DNA from: Crambe crambe | Lineage: Eukaryota; Porifera; Demospongiae; Poecilosclerida; Crambeidae | Assembly: GCA_963924555.1 (NCBI GenBank) | Contig: OZ004597.1 | Location: forward strand, 5,963,904 to 6,027,903 | Reading direction: 5' to 3' | DNA length: 64,000 bases | In this document: one piece after another, positions 1-11,369 of the stretch | How the letters are laid out: the number at the start of each line of letters is the position of its first letter | Position numbering within the stretch: the first letter of the stretch is position 1 | Position numbers and translations under genes: made by a program | Notes under the pieces: model-generated | Database searches by the model: none | Seen by the model: the letters and a program-made list of their open reading frames with translations, nothing else | Told to the model about the DNA's origin: nothing

Positions 1-52
1 TGGATAGCTCTCAGAGTAACCAACATTTTGGTACTAAAATTAACACCCAGAG
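1..52 (+). repeat. Left terminal inverted repeat
   Basis: It pairs with 4751-4802 at 48 of 52 positions. It starts on the window's first base and may extend further left. Confidence 0.88.
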
Positions 53-216
53 CTAAAAAGTGAATGAGTTATGTGCGATATTATTAATGTTATGTTTGCA
101 AGCAGCTGATGCAAGCAGCTGATGCCTTGTGTGCATGTTTTTGCAAGCAGCTGATACCTTGTGTGCATGTTTTTGCATGCATGAGGCATTTAGTCAGTAG
201 AGTTGAAAAGTTACAG

Positions 217-273
217 GTAAGTTTATCATTCAGTTTTCCAGCTCACCCTACAATTCTAGATTCTTATTTTCAG
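217..273 (+). other. Putative 57-bp intron in the transposon 5' leader
   Basis: The donor CAG|GTAAGT at 217 and the acceptor TTTTCAG ending at 273 sit just before the ATG at 276. A pyrimidine-rich stretch precedes the acceptor. Removing it leaves a short untranslated leader. Confidence 0.5.
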
Positions 274-275
274 CA

Positions 276-3200
276 ATGGAGGCACAACCTGCAAAGTGTG
301 CTATATGCAAGGCTTCTATAGGTACAGGAGTCCCATCTTCTACTCTAACAGCAAAAGGGAGTTCAACTATCAACCGCGCCAGTGATGTAAGGAAAGACAG
401 TATTCATACTATGCCTGGGGAAGTAGTGCATCAGGAGTGTCGCCGCATATACTGTCATCCTTTTCAAATAGCGAAAGACACCAACCAAGAAGAGTTAATG
501 CCAAGTACAAGCAAAGGTAGACCTGTGCTTCGGTCATCTGAGGAGGATTTTTCTTTCAAGACTGATTGCTTCTTCTGTGGAAGACCAGCTAAGTTGGGGA
601 GAAAACGAAAGCATGATGTTCTTCAAGTGAAAACCATTGGAATAAAGGAGACTGTTCTGAAGATATGCCAAGAGCGAGCTGATAGTTGGTCTGACACTGT
701 GAAGGCACGCATTCTACATGTGCATGACCTGCATGCTGCTGATGCAGTCTACCATCAGACTTGCAGTGTCAATTTTCGCACAAAGAAGCAGATGCCAATG
801 TCTCAGTTCATTGCAGAAGATTCCAAGAGGCCAAAGCTTGGACGTCCTCAGAATGACACAAGGGCAGAAGCATTTTTGGAGGTTGCAAGATACCTTGAAG
901 ATAATGACGATGAGCAAATTACAATCAATGATCTCATTGACCTTATGAACCAAAAACTAGCAGACACTACTTACGAAGCTTATACTTATCCCCACATGAA
1001 GACAAAGCTTCAAGAACACTTTGGTGAGAGACTAATTCAGACGGAGATCAATGGCAAACCGAATGTTGTCACTTTCAGAACAACAGCAAGAGTGGTGCTC
1101 CAGGACTACTACAGTAAGCAGCAACAGAAACAAAACACTGCTGAGGAGAAAATAAAACTTGTACAGGCAGCTGCAAAGCTAATTAAGGAAGACATCAAAG
1201 CCATTGAAACAGCCCATGAAGTTTACCCCCACTGCAATGACCTGACATCACAAGAGGCTAGCATAGAGTATTTACCAAATACTCTGAGGGTACTGCTGGA
1301 AGAACTATTTGCTGGGAAAAAAGCTGGAGTGAAAATGGCTTCAATTGGGCAAGCAATGATGCAAGCAACTCGACCCCGGGTCCTGCTAGCACCACTGCAG
1401 TTTGGGTTGGGCGTGCAGTTGTATCACCACTTCTCCTCACGATTCCTCATTGACTCCCTTCATCATCATGGGTTTTGTTGCTCCTACCAAGAAGTGCAGC
1501 GGTTTGAGCACAATGCTGCTCAGTCACATGGAACTGGCATTCCCAACCTGTCAACAGAATTCGTCCAGTATGGAGCTGACAACGTTGACCACAACATCCG
1601 CACATTGGATGGCCATGGCACCTTCCATGGTATGGGTATGATTGTTGCTGTTACTCCTGAAACCAGTTCAGGGCAGTCAATCCCCAGAGCAAAGGTAACC
1701 TCTCTTGATGTTGCTGCTGTTGGAAGGGTGCAGATACATTTCCACAAGGAAGAGAGTCATGGAATGTCTGCTGTGACATACCAAAAGCTTTTAGATTTAA
1801 AGGCTCAGAACTGCTATGAAAATCTTGATGTTCTGTGGAAAACATCGATCATTTTCGGATCCCCCAGACCAGCGTGGTCAGGGATGATGCAGTTTGTACA
1901 CCAGGGTGACCACCCAGGTAAGGCATCTGTCATGTTCTTGCCTATAATTGACATGAATCCCAGTGACAGCACATGCATTTACTCTACACTCATGTTCATC
2001 AGTGAGCATGCACAAAGACATGGTGTTACCCCAATTCTAACATTTGATCAGCCACTGTGGTGGAAAGCTCTCATGATTATTGAATCTGAGCCTGAGGAGA
2101 GTGATCTCAGAGAGATCGTATTGCGTCTTGGTGGTTTCCATACTGAGATGAGCTTTCTTGGATCCATTGGGCACCTGATGGATTCATCTGGGCTGCAAGA
2201 AATGCTCGAGTCTATCTATGCACCCAATGCAGTTATTCACATGTTGAGTGGCAAGGCTATTGCACGAGCTGTGCGTGGACACTTCATTGTTGATGCAGCC
2301 CTCAATGCTCTGATGCTGCATAGTGGGTTCAATGCTCCTTTGCCATGCCAACCTATGTCATACAGCAGTGATAATGAAGCAGATGTAGAAGCACCCACCA
2401 AGAACCAAGATGTGGACGAAGCCCTCACCCTCTATGAGAAACTCATGGCTAAAGAGATAAGTGCAGAAGAAGTGTGCTCATCCAATGTCCTGGAAAGAAT
2501 CAAGGACAGTCTCAAGAATCACTCTGAGTCTGTAAAAAAGTCCTCCAGAACTTCAGCACTTTGGGTTCAGTACATGCACATGATCGACATCTTGCGCAAA
2601 TTCATCAGAGCAGAGCGTACTGGAAATTGGGAGCTGCATCTGCAGGCTATCCAAGACATGCTTCCCTACATGGCAGCTTCAGGCCACAACTCATACACCA
2701 AGTCTGCCATGCTCTATTTGCAGCAGATGTCGAACCTCAAGACTCAACATCCTGATGTCCAGCGACATTTCAATAAGGGATTACATGTGATCCGAAGAAG
2801 CAATCGCCCATGGGGAGGTCTTTCATCTGATCTTATTATTGAGCAGGTTCTCATGAGAAGCTTGAAGACCAGTGGAGGGCTCACACGAGGGCGTGGAATG
2901 ACGGAACATCAACGACTATTGTGGCTGTTGTCAAGACCTGCCTGTGCAGAAGTTAATCAGGCAATGCAGGAGCTCACTGGGGTTAACTACAACACTGGGG
3001 AGCAGAATAAGGATATGACAGCAGCAAGACAAGCACGTGACTGGAAAGACACACTGACTGTACTCCAATATCTGCAGGAGCGAAACCCATTCAGCTCGGA
3101 CCCAAGTTTGCAAAGTATTGCCACTGGAGTGCATGCTCACCCCACTGTTAATGTTGATAAGGCAGTGGCAATTGGGGACATGATATTAACATCAATGAAT

Positions 3201-4706
3201 GGGATCACACCTGCCGAGTACACATTTCAGAAGAAAAACCAAGCAGTTACTCTAGGCTTGAAGTCATCTTCAGTCAAGATTGATGGAGATAGAATTCAGA
3301 TTGACCCACTGCTCCTCTTTCAGAGGCTCACCACTGTCATGCAGTCATCGGATGATCTGGAGTCAGCCTTCAAATATGAATTGTGCAGCTATCCATCTGC
3401 TCTCTATGATTCCTCTCTTTTGCTCCGTGAAGCCGACAAGCCAGCACTTGCTGATGCCATTTGGAAGACTTGTGAATGTGAGGCCCCAGCAGATATCTCA
3501 GAAGATGGAATTCAGTATGTCCTGGATGGTGGAGCACTTCTACAACGCATTCCATGGTCCCGTGGTTCTACATATGGAGACATCTGCCACCAGTACACAG
3601 AATATGTAGCAAGAAAGTACAAGAATGCCATAGTTGTGTTTGATGGCTATGAGAGTATGAACACAAAAGATATGACACATCAGAGGCGGTCAAAAGGAAA
3701 GGGAGGTGCAACTGTGACAGTTGCTTCTAACATGACCACCACAATGAAGAAGGACCAGTTTTTGGCCAACCGAAAGAATAAGCAGCAATTTATTTTCATG
3801 CTAAGTAGAGAGCTGGAGAAGAACAACTGCAAGACTTACCATGCATCAGGAGATGCTGATCTTCTGATTGTCCAGAAGGCTGTTCAATCTGCTACCACCA
3901 GTAACACTGTCCTAGTTGGTGACGACACTGACCTCATTGTTCTGCTCTGCTATCACACAAAGCTCGAGTCCCATGACCTCTTCTTTCGTCCTGAGCCTAA
4001 GAAGAACACAAAGAAGCTTCGCATCTGGAATATCAAGGCCACAAAAGAAAAGCTTGGTCAAGACATCTGCAGCAACATCCTCTTCATACATGCATTTCTT
4101 GGGTGCGACACAACATCACGCCTGTATGGGATTGGAAAGGGAACGTCCCTTAGCAAGTTCAAAGCAAGCAGTATGTTCCGTGAGCAAGCAAAAGTGTTCA
4201 ATTCTGATTCAGCCTCCACACATGATGTGGTAGATGCAGGAGAGAAAGCACTACTACTAATCTACAATGGAAAGTTAACTGACACATTGGATTCCCTCCG
4301 ACATAAACGATTCTGTGAAAAGGTGGCTTCAAAAACATCTCATGTAAAACCACAGTCCTTGCCACCAACTTCGGCAGCAGCAAAGTACCACAGCCTTCGT
4401 GTGTACCTTCAAGTTCAAGAATGGAAAGGATCTGCTGATGGACTTCATCCAACAGACTGGGGATGGCAGGAGTGTGAAGAGGGGTTTGTGCCACTTCAAA
4501 CATCTCTACCTCCTGCTCCTGAACATCTGCTGCGGGTAATCAGATGCAACTGCCAGACTGACTGCAGTACTCTGAGATGCTCATGCAAGAAGCACAATAT
4601 TGAATGCAGTCCTGCTTGTGGCAACTGCAAGGGAACTGGTTGCACAAACATATCTCGTGATAATGATACAGATGTAGAAACATTTGATAGTCAAATAAAC
4701 TATTGA
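276..4706 (+). CDS. Transposon protein: zinc-binding N-terminus, PIN/FEN-like motifs, CXC C-terminus
   Basis: Uninterrupted ORF of 1476 residues filling the element. The N-terminus has two Cys/His clusters: C8, C11, H52, C55, C60, and a second from about residue 98 (CFFCG) to 160 (YHQTC). Near the C-terminus are spaced acidic motifs: VVFDGY (D1123), GDADLLIV (about 1192), GDDTDLIVLL (about 1215) and FLGCDTTSRLYGIGK (D1278). Their order and the final GxD...GIGK resemble the metal-binding and helix-hairpin segments of PIN/FEN1-type nucleases; this is inference from motif layout. Residues about 1424-1456 form a Cys-rich block (CNC...CSCKK...C..C..C) like the tesmin/TSO1 CXC DNA-binding domain. 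A short intron (GT at 217, AG at 273) may precede the ATG, so an untranslated exon is likely; upstream ATGs do not splice into frame. No DDE-type transposase was recognised. It is probably the element's mobility protein. Confidence 0.8.
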   Translation: MEAQPAKCAICKASIGTGVPSSTLTAKGSSTINRASDVRKDSIHTMPGEVVHQECRRIYCHPFQIAKDTNQEELMPSTSKGRPVLRSSEEDFSFKTDCFFCGRPAKLGRKRKHDVLQVKTIGIKETVLKICQERADSWSDTVKARILHVHDLHAADAVYHQTCSVNFRTKKQMPMSQFIAEDSKRPKLGRPQNDTRAEAFLEVARYLEDNDDEQITINDLIDLMNQKLADTTYEAYTYPHMKTKLQEHFGERLIQTEINGKPNVVTFRTTARVVLQDYYSKQQQKQNTAEEKIKLVQAAAKLIKEDIKAIETAHEVYPHCNDLTSQEASIEYLPNTLRVLLEELFAGKKAGVKMASIGQAMMQATRPRVLLAPLQFGLGVQLYHHFSSRFLIDSLHHHGFCCSYQEVQRFEHNAAQSHGTGIPNLSTEFVQYGADNVDHNIRTLDGHGTFHGMGMIVAVTPETSSGQSIPRAKVTSLDVAAVGRVQIHFHKEESHGMSAVTYQKLLDLKAQNCYENLDVLWKTSIIFGSPRPAWSGMMQFVHQGDHPGKASVMFLPIIDMNPSDSTCIYSTLMFISEHAQRHGVTPILTFDQPLWWKALMIIESEPEESDLREIVLRLGGFHTEMSFLGSIGHLMDSSGLQEMLESIYAPNAVIHMLSGKAIARAVRGHFIVDAALNALMLHSGFNAPLPCQPMSYSSDNEADVEAPTKNQDVDEALTLYEKLMAKEISAEEVCSSNVLERIKDSLKNHSESVKKSSRTSALWVQYMHMIDILRKFIRAERTGNWELHLQAIQDMLPYMAASGHNSYTKSAMLYLQQMSNLKTQHPDVQRHFNKGLHVIRRSNRPWGGLSSDLIIEQVLMRSLKTSGGLTRGRGMTEHQRLLWLLSRPACAEVNQAMQELTGVNYNTGEQNKDMTAARQARDWKDTLTVLQYLQERNPFSSDPSLQSIATGVHAHPTVNVDKAVAIGDMILTSMNGITPAEYTFQKKNQAVTLGLKSSSVKIDGDRIQIDPLLLFQRLTTVMQSSDDLESAFKYELCSYPSALYDSSLLLREADKPALADAIWKTCECEAPADISEDGIQYVLDGGALLQRIPWSRGSTYGDICHQYTEYVARKYKNAIVVFDGYESMNTKDMTHQRRSKGKGGATVTVASNMTTTMKKDQFLANRKNKQQFIFMLSRELEKNNCKTYHASGDADLLIVQKAVQSATTSNTVLVGDDTDLIVLLCYHTKLESHDLFFRPEPKKNTKKLRIWNIKATKEKLGQDICSNILFIHAFLGCDTTSRLYGIGKGTSLSKFKASSMFREQAKVFNSDSASTHDVVDAGEKALLLIYNGKLTDTLDSLRHKRFCEKVASKTSHVKPQSLPPTSAAAKYHSLRVYLQVQEWKGSADGLHPTDWGWQECEEGFVPLQTSLPPAPEHLLRVIRCNCQTDCSTLRCSCKKHNIECSPACGNCKGTGCTNISRDNDTDVETFDSQINY

Positions 4707-4750
4707 ATTCGTATCGCAGATTATTTGATCATAACTCATTAATATTTTGT

Positions 4751-4802
4751 CTCTGGGTGTTAATTTTAGTATCAAAATGTTGGTCACTATAAGAGCTATC
4801 CA
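4751..4802 (-). repeat. Right terminal inverted repeat
   Basis: It is the inverted partner of 1-52. The flank immediately to the right is ATGGTATATTAA. Confidence 0.88.
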
Positions 4803-5218
4803 ATGGTATATTAATTTTTGATGTAAGTAGTACCCAAGCTGAGATATGACAAGAAATACCATAAAAACCATAAACCGTTTAGTAGCAAAAAGTGGTTTTA
4901 CATTTGAGTGATTTTCACAATGTTCCCCCAGGAAGATTCCTTAAGATTTTTTTGCTGCCATAGAGGACATAATGAAGAAACAAAATCAGTTGAGTTTGCT
5001 TTTGTTGCAATTTGTTTAAGGTTGACTCATCATAATGACTGTACTATATGCCTCAATTCACTGTGTGCAGGTAGCGATAATTGTGTGATTGTGACTGCTG
5101 GTATCCTTCTCTCAGTTATAGGACTGCTATAAATCTGGAAATTAAGGCCCTCAAATTTTTGCACAACTTGCATTTTAACCATTTCTACTCTCCATCAGTG
5201 ACAGACTGTTGCTCAGGA
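4803..5218. other. Intergenic, nothing recognised
   Basis: AT-rich spacer between two inverted-repeat elements. Only short ORFs are present and no convincing coding or RNA feature was seen. Confidence 0.5.
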
Positions 5219-6308
5219 CGTACACAGGATTGGAAACAGGGCATGCGCGCGTAGAATTTATAGACCATCCGTGTAGGTACCTGGCGAACAGAGAAATCTT
5301 ACACAAAATAGGAAAGAGGGTGAAAGGCAAGGTATTTAGCGCAGCAATAATTATGATTATAAGTGAAAAGGCTCAATGACCTATAGCTGTAGTAGTTTAT
5401 CATGTCAGTTTAGTCTATTTACTGTTGCTATGGAAGAAAAACGTGGAAACAGGTGACTGAAAAGTTTTGTGGCACTCCTACTACTAAAATAGAAGTCTAG
5501 CTGCCTTACTTTTGGTATAAAATGAAAGATACTAGTTGACCATATGTACTAAAGTAGTTTTAATTTTGTGCAGGGCTGGAGATGGCATGCCATTTGCCAT
5601 TGATGGTTTAAGAAGCCATTTCACTATGTTGTTGTTCTTATATGAGGAGATGAGATACCTCCTTGTATCAGGGGCAGGAAAGGATACACTGGGGCAGCTT
5701 TATTCTTCATCTTGATCCCTCAAAACAAGTATATCACAACAAATCTCTCGATGAATTGGATGTTCAGCAGTGCACTATCAGTACTTGTTATTATCATTTT
5801 TTTATTATAACATGAAAGGAAATATGTGTAAAGTGACAGTATTAGTTGCTACATTATAGTATCCTTCTTTACTATAGCTTTTCTTGACAGCCAGCCATGG
5901 GTAATCTGAAGAAACAGTAACATCGACATGATTTTTTTACAGGCACCTTTAAAAAGTACATATGTACATATGAATGATCACTACCTAACAGATTAGTGGG
6001 AAAAAAGAGACTATACTTTTAATATCCAAGCTCCAGAGGTCCACAAAGTCGAACTACCGTTGTTACTCGCAATTATACCCTCTAACACTTGAGAAACCAG
6101 CCTTTTTAAGAACTATGCTTGTTTAGCACTATACTAGCCCACTCTTTGCATTCTTTAAACTTACCAATTGGCTATAGTTTAGCAGAAATTTGGCACACTA
6201 CTTCTCCTCCCCTGTTTGTTTGGGGCAATTTAGCACGAACAGCTGCCTACACGGATTGTCAGTATTGTCGTTATGGGCGCACGTGACCTGTTTCCAATCC
6301 TGTGTACG
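5219..6308. mobile_element. Non-autonomous element bounded by imperfect inverted repeats
   Basis: The left arm (5219-5285) begins CGTACACAGGATTGGAAACA. The right arm (about 6242-6308) is its inverted partner, ending in the complement of the same 20 bases. Inner parts of the arms match imperfectly but include TCCGTGTAGG on both sides. About 1.09 kb in total with no coding sequence. A related fragment, TTTCCTATCCTGTGTATGTAGTC, occurs near 9210. No clear target duplication was found. Confidence 0.65.
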
Positions 6309-6448
6309 CTATACGTAGTCTAGTATATCTATGCTCAGGATTAGGAACACGCTAGCTGCACGTGCACGTGCTAGCTAGCTCGTATGGTTGCCATGGCTAC
6401 ATGTAACACCCACGCGTTAAAAACAAAACCCTATCTACTCCATGACCC

Positions 6449-9433
6449 ATGATGAGTTCGCCTCAAAACAGCCTTCGAAAGACCAGAAAGACTTCTCTCC
6501 CAGGATTTCCCAGGTGAATTGTAACTAGCTGATTCATAGAATTCAAATACTTTGCTTTTGACAGAGTACCTTTTCGCCAGTCTATATCAGATGGCAATCT
6601 CTTATCAGAGTATCCTCTCCCTACACACCACAAACACACCTCTTCATCCCTAAATGACCAAATCCACCAGTCTATTGTCGATCAACTGCTATTGCAAAAT
6701 AAGCAGACAAAGAAAGGTAAAGGAGTTCCAAAGCTGAAGACCACGCCCACTGATGATGAGCTCTTGATTTCTATGGCTACAAGGCTGGGGAAGGTTGAGA
6801 AAGAACTCCTTAGCTCAAAAAGAGAAATAGTGGAGAAGGTATAGCCAAGTAGCTATAAGTTTTCTTAGTATTACAGCGGCAGACCTAATGATGTAATCAT
6901 AATAGCTAGTGAGTGTGGTTGGCCGGCCTGGTGGAACATATCATTCTGATGGGTGGGCCTTGCATTGGGAGAATCCTTCCAGTTTAAAAAATGAATTTAT
7001 TGTGGATTGTTGTGTGTGTATTATATATAGACTGAATATATTCAGTGGATGGAGGAGAAGATTGCTTTTCTAGAGGAGTCTTTATCATCACATCATCAGC
7101 CACAGTGCCGAGATGAACACAATGAAGTCCTGCAGCTGGAAAGACGGTGCCAGATGCTACAGAAACAAGTGGATGAAATGGAGGTATGTCAGTATCAGTG
7201 GACACTCATGCATGTGTATCCAAAGCTACTGGACTGCCCAGTTCAGATGCACCAGTTTTTATTCTCTGTATTTAACTTATGACCATTGTTTTATGTGCAG
7301 GAGTTTCTGAATGACTATGGAATGGTATGGGTTGGGAAAAGTCATGTGGAGTTGCAAGACCCTGTCTGTACCAACCAGTATTGGTCCCCTGGTGCCTCTG
7401 TGTCTAGGGAGGAAGTTTCTTCCATTAACTTTGACAAAATCGTTCAACATGTTCAGGAGTTGAGTATTTTGGCAGGAGAGGGAAGTTCAGAGGTCACTAA
7501 GACTCCAAAAGGTGCTCAATTAAAGGTATGTGTGTAGTAAGTCGTATGTTATTGGTATGTGGGTGATATAGTATTGGTATGTGGTTGGGTGATACATGTA
7601 TACAGTCCATGTATAATAATGTACATCCTGTGTATATCATGTGACTGCAGGAATTGGATCTTGTTCCCCTCAGTCTGTACAGGAATGGACTAATCCTGTT
7701 CTCAGGTCCCTTTCGTCCATACTCTGACCCTTCAACACAGCAGGTGGTCAGAGATTTGATGGATGGGTATTTCCCCACAGAACTACAGTCTCGATACCCT
7801 AAGGGGGTTCCTTTTGCCATCACTGACCTACGAGATGTCACCTTTACCCCAAAGTCCTCCTCCACAAGTCCATTCCCAGGTGGTGGGCATGTTCTTGGTG
7901 GAGATAAAGGTCCTTCCAGGTTGCTTCCTGCTGCATGTCTTAGATCACCTTCCAAATCTGAAGGAACAATGACAAATATGTCGGTATCAAGTTCTAAATC
8001 TGAAGGAACAATGACGGCGTCAGAGGTTCCTGGCAATAAGCTCTCTATTGATCAGTTTATCTTAAGGTTTCCTCGCTCAGTGATTAAGGGTGGACGAGTG
8101 CTAGAAATCAGGTCTGGAATAAAGGACATGTTACAGGTATGATAATAGCTATGGTGGTATGAAATACTCTTACAAAAATTGGAACCTACATTCCAAAAAG
8201 AGGACAAACCTCTCAACAAGTGAGTATTTTTGTATATACTCTGTACAGAATTGACCTCTCTACAAAGGAAGGGCAGATTCCACTTATTACAAATCAGTCA
8301 CACCAATATTTTCTTATCAAGCCTTAATAGCTGTGACAAACTTCCATGCAGGGTAGTGGTGATGGTGGTGGTGGTGGTGCTGATGGGAGTAGTACTGGAC
8401 TGACCTTAGTGGAAACCACAGCACTGAAGGAGATGAAGAACCGCTTAGAGATGGCAGAAAATGTACGTCCCCCTACTCCTGTACACCTCGTTACTCTACG
8501 CATCAAAGCAGACAGTGCCAATGGAGAACAGGTGATGGGTAATGGGGGAACAGTGTAAGGGGAGAGGATGGAGCAGGGAGGAGGGAGCAGTAATAATTAT
8601 AAAGGGAGGAACAGTGCTAGTGTAGAGGTGAGGGGAGGGGACAATGCCAGTAGAGAATAGGGACTCTAGCAGCCCAATACCCAATTCTTTTATTGTGCAT
8701 GTACAAACTCACTATAATGTAGTTTACAATTGCAAGCTAGGGCCATTACAATTGCAAGCTAGGGCCAATCAAATCCAATAATTAATTATCATAAGAAATT
8801 CTCTGCCCCTGCAGGAGTTCCTCATCAGCTAATACATGACGTTCTTTTTGCTTATTGTAGACATACATACTGAAAATGAAGCACACAGAGACCGTAGGTG
8901 ATGTCAGAGCATACATTGATAAGTTGAGGTAAGTAGTATAGCCTCTTTTGTAATTACCTGATATCATACCATTGCTTATAAGACGTGGTCTTGGATGTAA
9001 CTGTAGCCTCTTACCTAGCTACTCAGGGAAATTTTGATGGCTGGCCTCATCGTGAAGCTTTATAGTCATGTAGGCTGGATGATTGTCCATTAACGAATAG
9101 GATTTAAACTTTACTTGGTATGTAATTTGCTGTAAGAGCTCATTACATACCTCAACCTATCACTCATCAATCATCAGTGCTTACCTAGGCCCATTTGAGG
9201 GAAAGAAAAATGGGCCAGTTTCCTATCCTGTGTATGTAGTCTAGCTTGTAGGCAAAGATCATGTACCTATGATTATCACATTACTTGGATGTAATTACAG
9301 GAGTGGAGATTCCTCATTTGAGTATGATCTGAAGACTACATTTCCCACTCGTATCTTGGATAACCCTTCGGCCACTTTGGCCCAGTGTGGCCTTGTCTCC
9401 TCTGCCACTCTCCATATGACTAGAAGAACATAG
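6449..9433 (+). CDS. UBXN11: UBX domain-containing protein 11
   Basis: Eight-exon model: 6449-6513, 6565-6838, 7031-7183, 7301-7525, 7651-8136, 8352-8531, 8861-8928, 9301-9433. All junctions are GT-AG and phases agree, giving 527 residues; from memory the human protein is about 520. Residues about 85-165 are a heptad-like coiled coil (DDELLISMATRLGKVEKEL onward), followed by FLNDYGMVWVG, a UBXN11 signature. An SEP domain begins near residue 240 (LSLYRNGLILFSGPFRPY) and runs to about 305. A Ser/Gly-rich linker follows, and a UBX domain occupies about 438-527. UBX proteins are adaptors of the p97/VCP ATPase; the SEP-UBX pairing occurs in p47-like cofactors. Mammalian UBXN11 (socius) has been linked to Rnd GTPases. 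The start is the first of two adjacent ATGs. A likely AATAAA signal lies near 9517. Confidence 0.93.
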
Positions 9434-9559
9434 ACATGCTACTACTAAAACATATGCAAATCAAAATTAATTTCTTCAATAATATTGGTGCCTCCAATGT
9501 AAAAGGGCATATGCAGAATAAACGGGGAAAAAGAATGTCAAGTGACTGAGGGAGGCTAC

Positions 9560-11359
9560 TCAGGTGTAACATAAAAATGATTTATAACAAGTGATAAGTC
9601 AGGTTCTGATGATGACAGAGCAGAGAGGATCCTGTCCACATTCATGAGGGAGGAGTGAGTTGTGATATAGTGTTCAAAGTACGAATTGCCCTCCAAATCT
9701 GACACATCACATCGAGGGCAAGGGCTGGAACCATATGAGGGCCTGGTCAGCTCCCTATACAGGTTCTGTAAGCAGTGGTGCCGGCTGTGCCTCTATCCAG
9801 GGCTGCGTCCCAGAGTTTTATCCAGCTAGACTCCTTAGCAACCGCAGCTGCTATTCTGGTACTCATGTGCTCTTGACAGGATGATAGTAGCAGTTCCATG
9901 TCTCTATTAGTCACTTCACTCTTCAGCTCAGCTGTAGAACACATCATCCCTAGGGTCTTCTTCACCAAACCATCCAAACCCAGACGAGATTCAAGGAACT
10001 GGGACCCCTCTACGATCTGAAGTGGAACTTCACTGGGTGTGTCTCCCATGAGATGAGTGAGAAATAGATGACCGAGGGACTCTTCATTTGTGGATGCACG
10101 TTGGATGAAGAGGAGTTTCTGCTATAGTATGCGTGCTGTCATTGAGGGCCACTCCAGAGCGAGTCTAGTAGCCCTGCCAGAGTGATGTCGGGGCAGTTTC
10201 AAGATTCGACGGCCGATCTCAGCTTGGAAAGATTCAAGCTTATCCAATAGAGATTCAGTCAAGTACCAGTTTTCACTCCCAAATAGCAGGACTGGGACGA
10301 CACAAGTTTCGAAGATGGCTCTACCAGAGAGAGGATTTAGCTTTCCCTGGAAACCACCCATTGCTCCAAATGCAAAGAAGCTACTCCTTGCCCGTCCAAT
10401 TGCAGTGTCGATTGACTTGTTTGCTGACAGGTCCCAGGACCACCAATATCCTAGGCACTTGGCAGAGGCAACTGGAGGGAGGGCCTGTTCCTTGATTGTG
10501 CAAATTGGCTCAGCAGGAGCTGTCTGGGATGAGACAATCACTACTTCACATTTAGATGCATTCAGGGATAGAGCATTTGTGGCTATAAACTCCTCTACTC
10601 TTCCAATTTGGGAGTCTAGGGTGTCCCTGCTAGTACATAGTGTCCTAATATCATCTGCATGAGCAAAGCCCCCTGCATATAACCCAGCCACACATGGACC
10701 CAGCTGGTTCTTCTCTAGATGTTGTAGGAGGAGGTCCAGTATGAGCAGGAACAGGGTGGGGGAGAGGACCGAGCCCTGAAGGAGGCCATGCTCCATGGTG
10801 TGAGGTTCAGAGGTCTTCCCATTGAGTAGGACACAACTCTTTGGGGCCGTGTACCAGGATCTCAGCAATCTCCATGTCTTCCCCATGATACCACACTCAT
10901 ATGCGTGTTTCAGCAAAACAGGGTATTGCACTGAGTCGTAAGCCTTTTGCAGATCGAAGAAACACAGATATGCGGTGTCTCCTTCCCGTGCAAACTTGGA
11001 TACAGCTTCAAAGGTGGAGAAGGTGGCATCTACACATGAGTTGTTCTTCACGAATCCCGTTTGGTTCCTATGGGGAATTCCTCGTTCAGTAAGGATGGGC
11101 TGGAGTCTGAGTAGCACTAGCCGCCCATGGTTTTTGCAAGAACAGAGGTGAGTGTTATCCCGCGATAACTGTTAGTGTTTAAGGGGTCCTTACCATGGCC
11201 CTTGTAGACTGGGATTAGCATGCCCTGCTTAAATGTAGCTGGGACTACTTCTGACTCAATCACAGCGTTGCAGACTTGTTGGATCCAAAGCAGTAATGAT
11301 TGACCCCCAAAACGAAGGTGTTCTGGTTGTAAGTGGTCGAGTCCTTCAGACTTACCCAA
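9560..11359 (-). pseudogene. 5'-truncated non-LTR retrotransposon with reverse transcriptase
   Basis: Read on the minus strand from 11359, the first segment contains KSEGLDHLQPEHL and NSYRGITL, typical of the fingers of LINE reverse transcriptases. A frameshift near 11117 leads into a 331-codon frame with FFDLQKAYDSV, GLLQGSVLSP and AHADDI, which holds the catalytic aspartate pair with His replacing the usual Tyr. Further frame shifts near 10122 and 9747 separate a C-terminal part that ends in a CxxC...HxxxxH zinc-finger-like motif (CPRCD...FEHYITTH). No endonuclease domain remains upstream. At least three frame breaks mean the copy is dead. Clade is not assigned. It lies about 130 bp past the UBXN11 stop, on the opposite strand. 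Confidence 0.88.
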
Positions 11360-11369
11360 CTTCTATTTA

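Larger units (their letters stand above)
1..4802 (+). mobile_element. DNA transposon with 52-bp terminal inverted repeats
   Basis: Bases 1-52 and the reverse complement of 4751-4802 match at 48 of 52 positions, beginning TGGATAGCTCT and ending AACACCCAGAG. Between them lies one very long ORF. The left arm begins at the first base of the window, so its outer edge and any target-site duplication cannot be checked. The left subterminal region (about 98-180) carries short direct repeats of GCAAGCAGCTGAT. The long open frame and well-matched ends suggest a fairly recent copy. The superfamily is not recognised. Confidence 0.88.

Noticed and set aside
109-321. 70-codon ORF at the left end of the first transposon
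   Set aside because: It overlaps the GTAAGT donor and is out of frame with the long ORF after splicing. It reads repeat sequence.
10315-10662. Plus-strand 115-codon ORF
   Set aside because: Antisense shadow of the reverse transcriptase frame.
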